Shown here piece after piece: positions 1 to 8,880 of a DNA stretch of 64,000 bases (position 1 is its first letter; the number at the start of each line of letters is the position of its first letter). The notes under the pieces were generated by a model. That model saw only the letters and a list, made by a program, of their open reading frames with translations. It made no database searches and was not told the origin of the DNA. Origin of the DNA: Aeoliella straminimaris (GTDB lineage Bacteria > Planctomycetota > Planctomycetia > Pirellulales > Lacipirellulaceae); the NCBI RefSeq assembly GCF_024054565.1, contig NZ_JAMXLR010000006.1, positions 124,001 through 188,000 on the forward strand, written 5' to 3'. The translations under genes were made by a program, and so were the position numbers.

Positions 1-370
1 TGACCGGATCGTCCCACGGCTTGGACAGGTCGAGCTGAGCGAAGTAGTCGGTCTCGAGGTCGTAGAAGATAGACGGCGAGATGATCGTTCGCCAACTGTG
101 CGTGGGCGTGCCTGTTGAATCGACGAGATGCGCCGGCGGCAGAGAGCCGTGCCAATCCTGGTAACTCTGCAAGCTCAGACCGACCGATCTGAGATAGTTC
201 TTGCAGCTGTTTTTGCGAGCCTCCCGGTTTGCTTGCTCGTATCCTCGAAACAGCAGCACCAGCAGTGCCAACAGCAAGACGGGCCAAATCCATCTAGACC
301 ACCGCCGTGTCCGCGGGGCCACGTTCTGCCCGCGTGTGCTGTCCGTCGCTTCAGTCGCTGCCGGTTCCAT
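1..370 (-). CDS. DUF1559-like secreted/anchored protein, N-terminal part (runs off window)
   Basis: Reading the minus strand from the ATG at 370 gives an open frame to the window edge (about 123 codons). After a basic, Arg-rich stretch there is one hydrophobic segment (about residues 23-35, WIWPVLLLALLVLLF), then a region with CKNYLRSVGLSLQSYQDWHGSLPPA. The pattern of N-terminal membrane anchor followed by NxLKQIGLALHNYHDxxGxFPPA is typical of the planctomycete DUF1559 (pilin-like, SBP_bac_10) family. An AGGGGA ribosome-binding site lies about 8 bases upstream of the ATG. It sits 48 bases downstream of the alkaline phosphatase gene on the same strand, so the two could be co-transcribed. The C-terminal part is missing from the window, so the call rests on the N-terminus alone. 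Confidence 0.6.
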   Translation of the reverse strand, partial: MEPAATEATDSTRGQNVAPRTRRWSRWIWPVLLLALLVLLFRGYEQANREARKNSCKNYLRSVGLSLQSYQDWHGSLPPAHLVDSTGTPTHSWRTIISPSIFYDLETDYFAQLDLSKPWDDPV

Positions 371-418
371 GGACTGGATCCCCTGCTTATAGAGGAGCAA
401 GGCCGGCACGATCGCCAA

Positions 419-2086
419 CTATCGCTTCACCGAAGCGTCTTGCGGCGGGGCCAGCAGCTCGGGATGTTCGATGAACATGTAGTGGCCGTGGTCGGCGGTG
501 ACGATCATCACGCTCTCGTGCCAGTTGCTGTGCTTCTCCACCCAGGCGGTGATCACCTTCACCGCGGCGTCGCCGCTTTGCACTGCGCCGGCCGAGGCAT
601 CCAAGTTGTTGGAGTGGTTTGCCCAGTCGACGTCGCCCGCCTCGACCATTAACCAGAACGGCTTATCGTCGGCCGACAGTACGGTCAGCGCCGCCGAAGT
701 CATTTCGGCCAGCGTGGGATTCTCACGCAGATCGTCTTCGCTGTAGGCAATCTTGTCGCCCCCCACATGCGGTGCGGGGTCGTAGTTGCCATCGGCCGAG
801 GCAAATGGCAGGTTTCCGCTGGCGTTGCTTTGGTTGCCGCCAATGCCGTAAAAGCCGAACAAGCGGTGATTTTCCCTCGCAGCTTGCTGGGCGGCTTTGG
901 CAAGTTGCTCCGCGCCGTCGGTGCCCGAGGTGCGTACCGAAGTGAGGTACTTGCCGCCATGCTTGACGTCAATCTGCTTCAGGACTTTGTCGGTCAGGTA
1001 CTTATTGCCAGGTACAAAGTTCTCTCCCTGGCCGCTGTCGCTATCGACTTCCACACCATGGCCGCAGCCGATGAGCACGTCGAGGCCCGGCAACGGCTGC
1101 GAGCGACTGATCGAAGCGACGCCCAACAAGTCGCGGGTGATATCTTGATAGTCGCTGCGACTGACGTTCGTCGAGTACGTGGCCGCCGGCGTGGCGTGGC
1201 TGATGGGCACGCTCGTCACGGCCCCCACGCGATAGCCTTCGGCCTGGGCGCGATGCGCAATCGATGGCCTCGGCTCCCCGGTCGGACCGACGCCAATGGC
1301 CCCATTATACGATTTGACGCCGCAGGTCATGCTGGTGGCCGAAGTGGCCGAGTCGGTGTAGGCGTGACGCACCAGGCCGCCATCCGATTCGGCAATCAGG
1401 TACTTCAGGTCGGTTGGCACCGACCACGGGTAGGGCCCCGCCACCAGTGGGCTATAACCGCCCGACAATCCCCCGCTCGGCTTGACCGTTTGGGTATTTA
1501 CATCCACCTGGGCTTTGCTGCGCTGGGGGCTGGTAACCATCCAGCCGTACTGCGAAGTGCCATCGGCGTCGTAATCCTGGAAGTGCATGCCGACACCACG
1601 TCCTTCGGTATAGGCGACGCGGCCCAGCTTGGCGATCGACGCTGCCTGGGTGGTCTGCCAGTCCATACCATCGAAAACTACCAAAAAGATGTGCTTCTTG
1701 CCCGCTTCCAGTGCAGCCAGTTGCAGATCGAAGATGTTGGTTTGATCCAGGTACTCCGCGTCCGGGCTCACCGAGTCGTCCATGTTGCCATGGTACAGGC
1801 GGGCCAGTCGACGGGCATCGCGGTAGACGCTGTCGCGGCCGGTATAGCTCTCCAGGTCGATCCCCTGCCCTTCCCCGTCAGTGCCGAAGGTATAGACGGG
1901 AATCAGCCGGTTGGAGTGGTTGGTCCAACTGCTGTACTTCGACGCGTCGGGTCCCCAGTGCACGGCCTCGGAATGACCTGTTTTCAAGGCGCGATTCTGC
2001 ACCTCCTGCATCCAGTCTTCTGCCTGCACCACTGCGGCAAACTGCAGAACCAACACACCCCAGGCCAGAAAACAACAACGCATCAT
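419..2086 (-). CDS. alkaline phosphatase family protein (PhoA-type), exported
   Basis: About 555 residues. The sequence contains VVFDGMDWQTTQ near the N-terminus, a DSATSATSMTCG segment that matches the active-site Asp-Ser region of the alkaline phosphatase superfamily (PF00245), a late EAGDVDWANHSNN that corresponds to the metal-binding Asp/His block, and VTADHGHYMF near the C-terminus for the last metal ligands. It should hydrolyse phosphate monoesters outside the cytoplasm using a phosphoserine intermediate. The N-terminus (MMRCCFLAWGVLVLQFAAVVQA) is a signal peptide, which is why the start is placed at the ATG at 2086 (a second ATG at 2083) and not at the upstream in-frame codon at 2146. 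The gene is transcribed away from the amidohydrolase gene, leaving a shared 317-base upstream region. Confidence 0.88.
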   Translation of the reverse strand: MMRCCFLAWGVLVLQFAAVVQAEDWMQEVQNRALKTGHSEAVHWGPDASKYSSWTNHSNRLIPVYTFGTDGEGQGIDLESYTGRDSVYRDARRLARLYHGNMDDSVSPDAEYLDQTNIFDLQLAALEAGKKHIFLVVFDGMDWQTTQAASIAKLGRVAYTEGRGVGMHFQDYDADGTSQYGWMVTSPQRSKAQVDVNTQTVKPSGGLSGGYSPLVAGPYPWSVPTDLKYLIAESDGGLVRHAYTDSATSATSMTCGVKSYNGAIGVGPTGEPRPSIAHRAQAEGYRVGAVTSVPISHATPAATYSTNVSRSDYQDITRDLLGVASISRSQPLPGLDVLIGCGHGVEVDSDSGQGENFVPGNKYLTDKVLKQIDVKHGGKYLTSVRTSGTDGAEQLAKAAQQAARENHRLFGFYGIGGNQSNASGNLPFASADGNYDPAPHVGGDKIAYSEDDLRENPTLAEMTSAALTVLSADDKPFWLMVEAGDVDWANHSNNLDASAGAVQSGDAAVKVITAWVEKHSNWHESVMIVTADHGHYMFIEHPELLAPPQDASVKR

Positions 2087-2403
2087 CGTGGTATTTCGCT
2101 CCGAAAAAACCATGCGCCCCTGCACACGATGGGCGCCAGCCAACACTCTACTCTAGTTCAAGTCTACAGTGCACGCTATTGGGCGGTCAGTCCAGGGGGC
2201 CGATCACTAGGGGCCCAGCATTGTGGAGTTGGCTAGCCGAATCCGGTCACTACGGTGTTCAGCCCGCCGTCGACACCCACTGGCCCGCTCCTTGCGCGAT
2301 TCGAAGAGGAACAAACGGATCGAGGTGTACCAACCATACGATTGTCGCCGTTATCATGACCAGGGTCTCAGGCGTTTCGATTTCCTCTGGTTGCGAAAAT
2401 CCC

Positions 2404-4095
2404 ATGCTCAGATTTCAGTTTCGCCACGCAATTCTGGCCGCCATGTTGGTGAGCCTGTTCGGTTCCAGCACCTTAGCCGAGCAGCCGGCGACGCTTATCA
2501 TTGTCGGTGGCAAGGTGTGGACCGCCGAAGCTCAGCAGCCTTGGGCCGAAGCGGTCGCCGTGCACGACTCTCGCATCCTGGCCGTGGGCTCGCGCGACGA
2601 AATCGAGAAACTTGCCAACGAGGGCACCCAAGTGGTCGACGCCCAGGGCGGCCTGGTGGTGCCGGGATTCATCGACGCGCACGTACACTTCCTCGATGGC
2701 GGACTGCAGCTCAGCCGAGTGCAGCTACGTGGTGCCCGGTCGCGTGAGGAATTTGTCGATCGCCTGGCCCGGTTCGCTCGCAAGCTGCAACCCGGCGAGT
2801 GGATTCTCGGTGGCGAGTGGGACCACACCGTGTGGGGCGGCGAACTGCCCACTCGCGACTGGATCGACGAAGTGACCCCCGACAATCCGGTGTGGATCGA
2901 TCGGCTCGATGGCCACATGGCGTTGGCCAACTCGGCGGCCCTGGCCGCGGCGGGCATCGACGATTCGGTCGAAGCCCCGGCTGGTGGATCCATCGAGCGC
3001 GACGCCTCGGGCCGCATGACGGGACTGTTGCGCGACAATGCCATGTCGCTGATCGGCCCCGCGATTCCGACCCCGACGCGCTCGCGACTCGAGTCGGCAA
3101 TCGACGCCGCCACCGACTACATGTTCGCCAACGGCGTTACCTGCGTCGCTCACATGGGAAGCCTCGAACAGCTACGAGTGCTGCGTGACGTGCACGCCAA
3201 GGGCAATCTGCGCATTCGCGTGCATGCCGCCACGCCACTTTCGCAATGGCGGCAACTGCTGGACGACATCGAGCGCAACGGTCGCGGCGACGAGTGGCTT
3301 GTGGCCGGCGGGCTGAAGGGCTTTGTCGATGGTTCGTTGGGCTCGCACACGGCAGCCATGCTCGAACCGTTCGCCGACGCGCCGGACGACACCGGCCTGA
3401 TGGTCAACACGCCCGAGGATCTGTACGAATGGACCTCCCAGGCCGATGCGGCGGGGCTGTACGTGATGGTGCACGCCATTGGCGACCGGGCCATTCGTGT
3501 TCAGCTCGACATCTTCGAGCGTGTGGCCAAGGAAAATGGTGAACGGGATCGCCGATTCCGCATCGAACACTCCCAGCACATCCACCCGGACGACCTGCCC
3601 AGGTTTGCCCAACTGGGCGTGATCGCCAGCATGCAGCCGTACCACGCGATTGACGACGGCCGGTGGGCCGAAGGGTTGCTGGGGCACAAACGTTCGGAGA
3701 CCACCTACGCGTTTCGCTCGCTACTGGACTCCGGCGCCACGCTGGCCCTGGGCAGCGATTGGTCGGTGGCCCCTGCCTCGGTGATCGAGGGCATTTACGC
3801 CTGCGTGACTCGCGCCACGATCGATGGCAAGCAGCCCGATGGCTGGATTCCCGAGCAGAAAATCTCGGCCGAAGAAGCCCTGCAAGGCTACACCATGGGT
3901 TCAGCCTACGCGATGTTCGCCGAAGACGATCTTGGTTCGCTCCGCGCCGGCAAGTTGGCCGACGTGGTGGTGCTATCGACCGACGTTACCAAGTGCGAAC
4001 CCAAAGAAATCCGCGACGCCAAGGTCTTGGTGACCATTGTCGATGGGAAGGTGGTCTACCAGCACCCCACCGCCAATATCGGCAAGGGCGAGTAA
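2404..4095 (+). CDS. amidohydrolase family protein, YtcJ type (Amidohydrolase_3), exported
   Basis: 563 residues from the ATG at 2404. A signal peptide (HAILAAMLVSLFGSSTLA) is followed directly by the start of the amidohydrolase fold (LIIVGGKVWTAEAQ). Metal ligands are visible: the HxH in GFIDAHVHFLDGG, His in VMVHAIGDRAI, His in IEHSQHIHPDDLPRF, and the late Asp in LALGSDWSVAP. The order and the C-terminal GKLADVVVLS composite-domain return are typical of YtcJ-like zinc hydrolases that act on amide or ester substrates; the substrate cannot be told from sequence. The open frame extends far upstream to 1711, but that part overlaps the divergent phosphatase gene and does not look like protein, so it is left out. 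A bidirectional hairpin follows the stop codon. Confidence 0.88.
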   Translation: MLRFQFRHAILAAMLVSLFGSSTLAEQPATLIIVGGKVWTAEAQQPWAEAVAVHDSRILAVGSRDEIEKLANEGTQVVDAQGGLVVPGFIDAHVHFLDGGLQLSRVQLRGARSREEFVDRLARFARKLQPGEWILGGEWDHTVWGGELPTRDWIDEVTPDNPVWIDRLDGHMALANSAALAAAGIDDSVEAPAGGSIERDASGRMTGLLRDNAMSLIGPAIPTPTRSRLESAIDAATDYMFANGVTCVAHMGSLEQLRVLRDVHAKGNLRIRVHAATPLSQWRQLLDDIERNGRGDEWLVAGGLKGFVDGSLGSHTAAMLEPFADAPDDTGLMVNTPEDLYEWTSQADAAGLYVMVHAIGDRAIRVQLDIFERVAKENGERDRRFRIEHSQHIHPDDLPRFAQLGVIASMQPYHAIDDGRWAEGLLGHKRSETTYAFRSLLDSGATLALGSDWSVAPASVIEGIYACVTRATIDGKQPDGWIPEQKISAEEALQGYTMGSAYAMFAEDDLGSLRAGKLADVVVLSTDVTKCEPKEIRDAKVLVTIVDGKVVYQHPTANIGKGE

Positions 4096-4150
4096 ACTCG
4101 CTCGCAACAAGTTGTTGCTCCCTGCTCGATCAGGCAGCCCAGATGCACTC

Positions 4151-4191
4151 CAAGCCCGAGACCTCGGCTCAACGCCGGAGTCTCGGGCTTG
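4151..4191. terminator. hairpin between convergent genes
   Basis: An 11-12 base stem (CAAGCCCGAGAC paired with GTCTCGGGCTTG) lies between the amidohydrolase stop at 4095 and the HEAT-repeat stop at 4233. There is no long T-run on either side, only GGCTTATCTT on the plus side, so it is a likely but not textbook bidirectional terminator. Confidence 0.6.
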
Positions 4192-4232
4192 GCTTATCTT
4201 GTTTAGCAAACTGCTTGTGTGACGAATCGGGA

Positions 4233-6002
4233 CTAGTTGTCCGAATCCTTCGACACCACCAGGATGGCCAGGTTTCGCACGTCGGCGTTGGGGTCGGTCT
4301 TCGCCAGTTTCTCGACCTGCTTGTGCAGCTTCGAGCCGGCGGGGCCCAGATCCACCACGGCGGTAATCGACTCGAGGCGCTCGATTTCCGACTTGCTCTG
4401 CAGGCCTTCGCTAATCACCGGCACCACCACGGCTACCACCTGAGGATCGTCGGGCGACAGGCGGGCCAGGGTCCAGGCGGCGGCCAGTCGCTCGAACTGC
4501 GATTTCTTCTCGTCGTCCGTCGACTTCTTCAGGTGACCAAGCAAGGCCTCTTTGGCGGACGAGGCGTCCTTCCCGATTTCGCGCAGGGCATACATCGCAC
4601 TTTGACGCACGCCTTCGTCGTCCGACTTCAGCTGGTCGAGCAACTTGTCCGTGGCCTTCGAAGCATCGGGGCCGATGCGGGCCAGCAATTGGTTGATCTT
4701 CACCTTGGCCGAAGCGTCAGCGTCGTCCATGGCCGCTACCAAATCGTCAGATGCACCGGAGACCTTTGCACCCATCCGATCGAGCACGTCGAGCGCCAGG
4801 TCGCGGGTTTCGGGTTTGGCCAGCGCCTTCTTGGCGTGCGGCAACACCTCGTCGCCCAAGGTGGCCATGGCCGCTACCATGTGCTCGCGAGATTCGGGAT
4901 CGGCTGCCGCCTTCAACAGATAGGGAGCCGCCATGCCCTTGGGAATATCGAGCGTGGCCAACCCATGAGCGGCCGCGCGCGACATGTTGACGTTGTCGCT
5001 CTCGAGTCCCGCCACCAACTTTTCGATGGCGGACTTCATCAGGGCTTCGTCGCCCGAGTTCGTCTTGGCCAGCGCCCAAGCGGCCACCATGGCCACAAAC
5101 TGGTCGCTGCTCTTGGCACTCATCTCCAGCGTGTCTTGGACGTCGGTGGCACCAATGGTACCCAAGGCGTACAGGCCACTGAGCTGCACCGATTGGTCGT
5201 CCGACCACTTCTCCATAGCACCGGCCACGGCGCCGGCGGCTGCCTTGGCCTTGGGACCAATGGCGGCTACCGCCATCAGCGCCTGCGGTACCGATTCGGG
5301 ATACTCGGCCGACTTGATGTACTCGGCTAACTCGGGCACGGCACCAGCCGCGTCGGCACCGATATCGACAATTGCCACGCAGGCCCAGTAGCCGGAGTTC
5401 GGCTGCTTGAGTGCTTCTTTCAACAGCGGCACGGCCTTACCGTCGGCCTCGACGATGGCGTCCACCACGTGGATCGCCACGGCGCCGTTGTTCTCTTCCG
5501 ATAGTTCACGGTTCAACACTTTGGCGAGCTTTGCAGGCTCGATCTTCAGTTCACGCAAAGCGTTGATGGCGGCGCCAGCCACGCGCTCGTTCGGCGAGCC
5601 CACGGCCTTCATCAGGGCGTCGATCGTGGCGTCTGACTTGTCGCCCGTCTCTTCCAGGGCCGCAATCGAATGCAACTGCACAATCCAATTGTCATCGGCA
5701 ACGCCCTTCTGCAGTTTGGCCACCACGGCCGGGCTACTCAGGCCGCGCAGACCTGCCGCCCGAGCGGCTCGCCAGCGGACGGCCGGCGACGGTGCATCGA
5801 GTGCCTTTTGAATCAGAGCCTCGGCTGCTTTGGGATCGACGTCGCCGGTGAGCAGTTGATCGACCTCTGCGGCCGACTTGTCGATGGCCGGAGCCGATTG
5901 AGTTGTTTGGGCATGGGCCATGGGGAGCGACGCCACCAGCGCGGCCCCGCAAAACATGGTCGAGAGCGAATATCGTAGAGATGCCATTGTTCGAGCTTTC
6001 AT
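4233..6002 (-). CDS. exported HEAT-repeat protein
   Basis: 589 residues from the ATG at 6002. The N-terminus (MKARTMASLRYSLSTMFCGAALVASLPMAHAQ) is a signal peptide; a later ATG at 5987 is also possible, but AGG 4-7 bases upstream favours 6002. The mature part is a solenoid of about 35-40-residue helical pairs with recurring patterns such as SPAVRWRAARAAGLRGL, DDNWIVQLHSIAALEETGD, SPNERVAGAAINALRELK and DEGVRQSAMYALREIGKD, which is the HEAT / PBS-lyase-like repeat signature. Such proteins are protein-interaction scaffolds, with no enzymatic residues visible. It follows the gene at 6065-6796 by 62 bases on the same strand and probably forms a two-gene operon of exported proteins. Confidence 0.85.
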   Translation of the reverse strand: MKARTMASLRYSLSTMFCGAALVASLPMAHAQTTQSAPAIDKSAAEVDQLLTGDVDPKAAEALIQKALDAPSPAVRWRAARAAGLRGLSSPAVVAKLQKGVADDNWIVQLHSIAALEETGDKSDATIDALMKAVGSPNERVAGAAINALRELKIEPAKLAKVLNRELSEENNGAVAIHVVDAIVEADGKAVPLLKEALKQPNSGYWACVAIVDIGADAAGAVPELAEYIKSAEYPESVPQALMAVAAIGPKAKAAAGAVAGAMEKWSDDQSVQLSGLYALGTIGATDVQDTLEMSAKSSDQFVAMVAAWALAKTNSGDEALMKSAIEKLVAGLESDNVNMSRAAAHGLATLDIPKGMAAPYLLKAAADPESREHMVAAMATLGDEVLPHAKKALAKPETRDLALDVLDRMGAKVSGASDDLVAAMDDADASAKVKINQLLARIGPDASKATDKLLDQLKSDDEGVRQSAMYALREIGKDASSAKEALLGHLKKSTDDEKKSQFERLAAAWTLARLSPDDPQVVAVVVPVISEGLQSKSEIERLESITAVVDLGPAGSKLHKQVEKLAKTDPNADVRNLAILVVSKDSDN

Positions 6003-6064
6003 CGTGCCTGAATGGGATGAGTTGTTTGCCTGCCGCTGTACCTCAACGGAGCGTGCCATGCGAC

Positions 6065-6796
6065 TTAGCCAAACTGTTCGTTCAAGTCGTGGTGCATCGA
6101 CAGCAGGAACCGCAACGCCTGACTAACGGCCGCCTTGGGGTACTTCTTGCTGTCGGCAGTGATCGCCCCGCGGAAGTCCTTGATCTGCTTTTCCAGATCC
6201 ATGAACTCATCCATGCTCAGGCCGCCATACTGGGCCCGCTTGGCCAGTAGCTCATTGATCTTGTTCCGATATTGATCGTAAGCCGAATCGGAACACAACA
6301 TGGGCCAATTGACCGTGCCGGTCGTAGGATTGTATTGTTCGGTGGTCAGTGGCTTGAGCTTCTTCTTGTCCAGCCACGACGCATTCTTCGCTTTCATCGC
6401 GTCGATTTCCTGCTGCTGCCGCGCCTTGGCCGAGTCTTCCCGCCAGCGATATTGCTCGACGTGCTTCGAACGATTGTCGATATTGGCGCTGCGGGCCGCT
6501 TCGATGTTGCGGGCCGCCAAGCTGTCGTTCAGGTTCTTCGAACCCTGGGCCGAGATAGCCGAGGCCATGCCCTGCATTGCATCGCCCGCGGCCGTCGACG
6601 AGTGGTAACCACCACCATTGCCACCCCAACCACCTCCGCCATAGTAGGGCGTGTATTGCGAGGGCTCCGATCCGGCGTACGGCGGGGCCTGGGGCGGCGG
6701 CTGTGTCTGTGTCTGGCCATGCGTAGGCAAACACGGGATCAGCAGGAAGCCGAACAGGGCGGCGAAAGTAGTAGAAATAACGCTTGGCAATTTCAT
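6065..6796 (-). CDS. exported protein of unknown function, Pro/Tyr/Gly-rich N-terminus
   Basis: 243 residues from the ATG at 6796. The start is chosen because it begins a clean signal peptide (MKLPSVISTTFAALFGFLLI, then PCLPTHGQ). Next comes a low-complexity stretch rich in Gln, Pro, Tyr and Gly (residues about 28-70), then a charged helical part with RYQQQEIDAMKAKN-like composition and a C-terminal region ending SQALRFLLSMHHDLNEQFG. No enzymatic motif is visible and I do not recognise a named family; similar exported proteins with a low-complexity head and a helical tail are common in planctomycetes. It is the first gene of a likely operon with the HEAT-repeat gene. Confidence 0.7.
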   Translation of the reverse strand: MKLPSVISTTFAALFGFLLIPCLPTHGQTQTQPPPQAPPYAGSEPSQYTPYYGGGGWGGNGGGYHSSTAAGDAMQGMASAISAQGSKNLNDSLAARNIEAARSANIDNRSKHVEQYRWREDSAKARQQQEIDAMKAKNASWLDKKKLKPLTTEQYNPTTGTVNWPMLCSDSAYDQYRNKINELLAKRAQYGGLSMDEFMDLEKQIKDFRGAITADSKKYPKAAVSQALRFLLSMHHDLNEQFG

Positions 6797-7043
6797 TGCA
6801 TGCCTCGCAACGGTGATGAATGGACTAAATTTAGGAGGGTCAATGTGGGGAGGGTCTCTGCTCAGCAAACCAAGACCTCGAAAGGTGGGGAGACCCCGAG
6901 AAGCCCCCCCTCGAATCCCACACAGATCGACGGGGTGAATGCGTATCTTCCCTGAGACAACTATACTACCACCTGTTTCCGGGTGCTGTCCAGCAACTTG
7001 AATGCCACTTCCCGGGAGAATTGCGAAGCTCGTAGCGGCCGCG
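6797..7043. other. intergenic region upstream of exported-protein operon
   Basis: No convincing reading frame. It holds the presumed promoter of the minus-strand operon. A G-rich and C-rich stretch at about 6838-6920 contains repeated GGGGAG / CCCC runs but no clean hairpin-plus-T terminator for the gene to its right. Confidence 0.4.
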
Positions 7044-7077
7044 ACCGCGTACTCCGATTAACCGCGTACTCCGATTA
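7044..7077 (+). repeat. 17-bp perfect tandem duplication over a stop codon
   Basis: ACCGCGTACTCCGATTA occurs twice back to back (7044-7060 and 7061-7077). The last three bases of the second copy (TTA, 7075-7077) are the stop codon of the minus-strand glutamate-cysteine ligase gene. The duplication therefore lies exactly at the gene's 3' end. Confidence 0.9.
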
Positions 7078-8352
7078 ATTGGATACGGAGCTACAGAACG
7101 CACTGCGTGACGACTTACCCGGCGGGCAAGAACGAATTGGCCGTTGTGCCGTATTCCGCTCGAACCGCTCGGCCCAAGCGCTTAGTCCGTCCACCACCGC
7201 GGGGCTGCAGTTCGCCATCCGCGACAACCCGGCCAGCGACAGTTCCAGCAGTTGCAACGCCTGCTCCCGCACCACGCCCTCGGTTCGGGCGCCCTGCTGA
7301 CATGCTTCGAGCAACGCCCGCTCCCACTGCAGACGGTCGGCAAACCAGTCGGCGCGGTGATAGGCCTCGCACAGGCTTTGGGCGTCGTACAGCAGTCCCG
7401 TCCAAAACGCAGCCAGCGTCGGCAGGTCGTCGTCCGCCAGGCGATCGTTCACACGCACTTCAAGCAACTGTTTGCTGCGCACGGGAGTGAAGATCTCGCC
7501 GAGTCGCTCTTCGGCCAGTTCGCTGGTCGATTTGCCGTAGTTGTCTCGTTCGATCATCGGCTCGATGCCAGCCGCCCAAGCGGCATACTCGTCGATGCCG
7601 AACCGCGTGGCGAACGCCTGCCGTGGCAAGCGAGTGCGGTGCTCGTCCATGCAGTGCCAATACAGAGGTCGGCACGATTGCCAGTTGCGACCAAAACGCC
7701 GTGCCGCGCTATTAGCGAACAATGCCACCGAGGCGGGTATGGCAGAGAGAATCACGCGAAATTTTCGCATCCAGTCAACGTCCGACTCGTAGTCGTACGA
7801 CAGATGGATCGAGGCCGTGTGTTGCATGGGCACCCACGCCCGCGGCCCTTTGCTGCGATACCGCCGCTTCATGGCGTAGTATCGTTTTTTGGGAGGCCAA
7901 CTGTCGCACTCCCGTTCGCAATCGTCCAGTGCGGTGGCGTCGGCCGTCAGTCCTACGTTCCCCAGCACGGAGTCGCGCGTGGTGTTCCATTCGCGAAGGC
8001 TCTGCTCGAGCGCGTCCAGCGACTTCAAGGGAGGCGACGACCACTCCAACTGGCAGCCTGGTTCCAAGCTGATGTTGCCTTGGTCCGACTGCAGACCTAC
8101 CAGCGCGTCGTCTTCGAACACCGGTTCTGCATCGAGCTCGCGCTGCAATCGTCGGAGCACCTCGAGAATCGAATCGCTCGAGCCGGAATATTCCGCCCGG
8201 CGTCCCGATGCGGTCCGACAGAACGTTTCCACTTCCATCCCGATGCGGCGTTCACCGGCGGGAGTGCGACCTTCGCGCACTGACGTAGCAATGTCGCGGG
8301 GCCGCAGCGCATCACTACATTGCTGTTGCCGAAAGTTGGTGCGAAGGTTCAT
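7075..8352 (-). CDS. glutamate-cysteine ligase, plant/EgtA-type (GCS2 fold)
   Basis: 425 residues. It should join glutamate and cysteine using ATP, the first step to glutathione or a related low-mass thiol, in the cytoplasm. Visible signatures are IGMEVETF (ATP/Mg site at the start of the fold), ISLEPGCQLEWSSPP (substrate-binding EPGxQxE block) and MQHTASIHLSYDYESDVDWMRKFRV, which match the plant-type / actinobacterial GshA-EgtA branch. The ATG at 8352 is preferred over 8364 because GAGG stands six bases before it, inside the few codons of the longer form. The C-terminal 20 residues end in the 17-bp duplicated DNA. It is followed by no partner gene such as a glutathione synthetase in the window. 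Confidence 0.8.
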   Translation of the reverse strand: MNLRTNFRQQQCSDALRPRDIATSVREGRTPAGERRIGMEVETFCRTASGRRAEYSGSSDSILEVLRRLQRELDAEPVFEDDALVGLQSDQGNISLEPGCQLEWSSPPLKSLDALEQSLREWNTTRDSVLGNVGLTADATALDDCERECDSWPPKKRYYAMKRRYRSKGPRAWVPMQHTASIHLSYDYESDVDWMRKFRVILSAIPASVALFANSAARRFGRNWQSCRPLYWHCMDEHRTRLPRQAFATRFGIDEYAAWAAGIEPMIERDNYGKSTSELAEERLGEIFTPVRSKQLLEVRVNDRLADDDLPTLAAFWTGLLYDAQSLCEAYHRADWFADRLQWERALLEACQQGARTEGVVREQALQLLELSLAGLSRMANCSPAVVDGLSAWAERFERNTAQRPIRSCPPGKSSRSAFCSSVSN

Positions 8353-8364
8353 TGTTGGCCTCAT

Positions 8365-8867
8365 CCGATTCTCGGTTCCACTGGCTGGTTGGTGGGGGCG
8401 TCGAACGCCACGCCCCCAGCTTCGAACGCTTGCGACCTAGTGGAAAGCAAACCCTATGCCATGCCGGGCAACGCAGGTTACCGAACGCTTCCGGCGTCAT
8501 TCCCGGCACATTAGGCAACCCCGCACCCGCCAGGGCGGCAACCCTGCGATCGGGCAGCAAGCAGTCCGTCCCTCCAGCGATCAGCCCACCGGTCGCCTCA
8601 AGCCGACATACCCATCTGCAGAGGGGTATTCTATTGTTAGTTGCTTTTTCCTCGGCGGAAACAGCCAAAGCCGTCGATCAACTGGCGTTCACCGACTTGG
8701 AGGTCCGCTTAAAACTGCACAAAAATTTCGAAATTTCGCTTCCATTGTTCCTCAGTTTCCTGCAACATGGATGCTGCAGACGTATTCGGTGGGAGGGCAT
8801 ACTCTTCATTTAGCCGGCAGTCTGCGGTGGAAGTTGCGCAACACTGATCCCCACCAATTCATCACTT
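8365..8867. other. intergenic region between divergent genes
   Basis: About 500 bases with no believable gene. It should carry promoters for the ligase gene (left) and the first PEP-CTERM gene (right). A small inverted repeat (CTGCAACATGGATGCTGCAG, near 8760-8780) is visible. I see no riboswitch or tRNA. Confidence 0.4.
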
Positions 8868-8880
8868 GGAGTAGGTTCTA

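Noticed and set aside
767-2236. 489-residue plus-strand frame over the phosphatase gene
   Set aside because: Shadow frame of a high-GC gene; composition is His/Arg/Val-rich, no family, and it covers the phosphatase completely.
3663-5330. 555-residue plus-strand frame
   Set aside because: Crosses the end of the amidohydrolase gene, the terminator hairpin and the HEAT gene on the other strand; no protein-like pattern.
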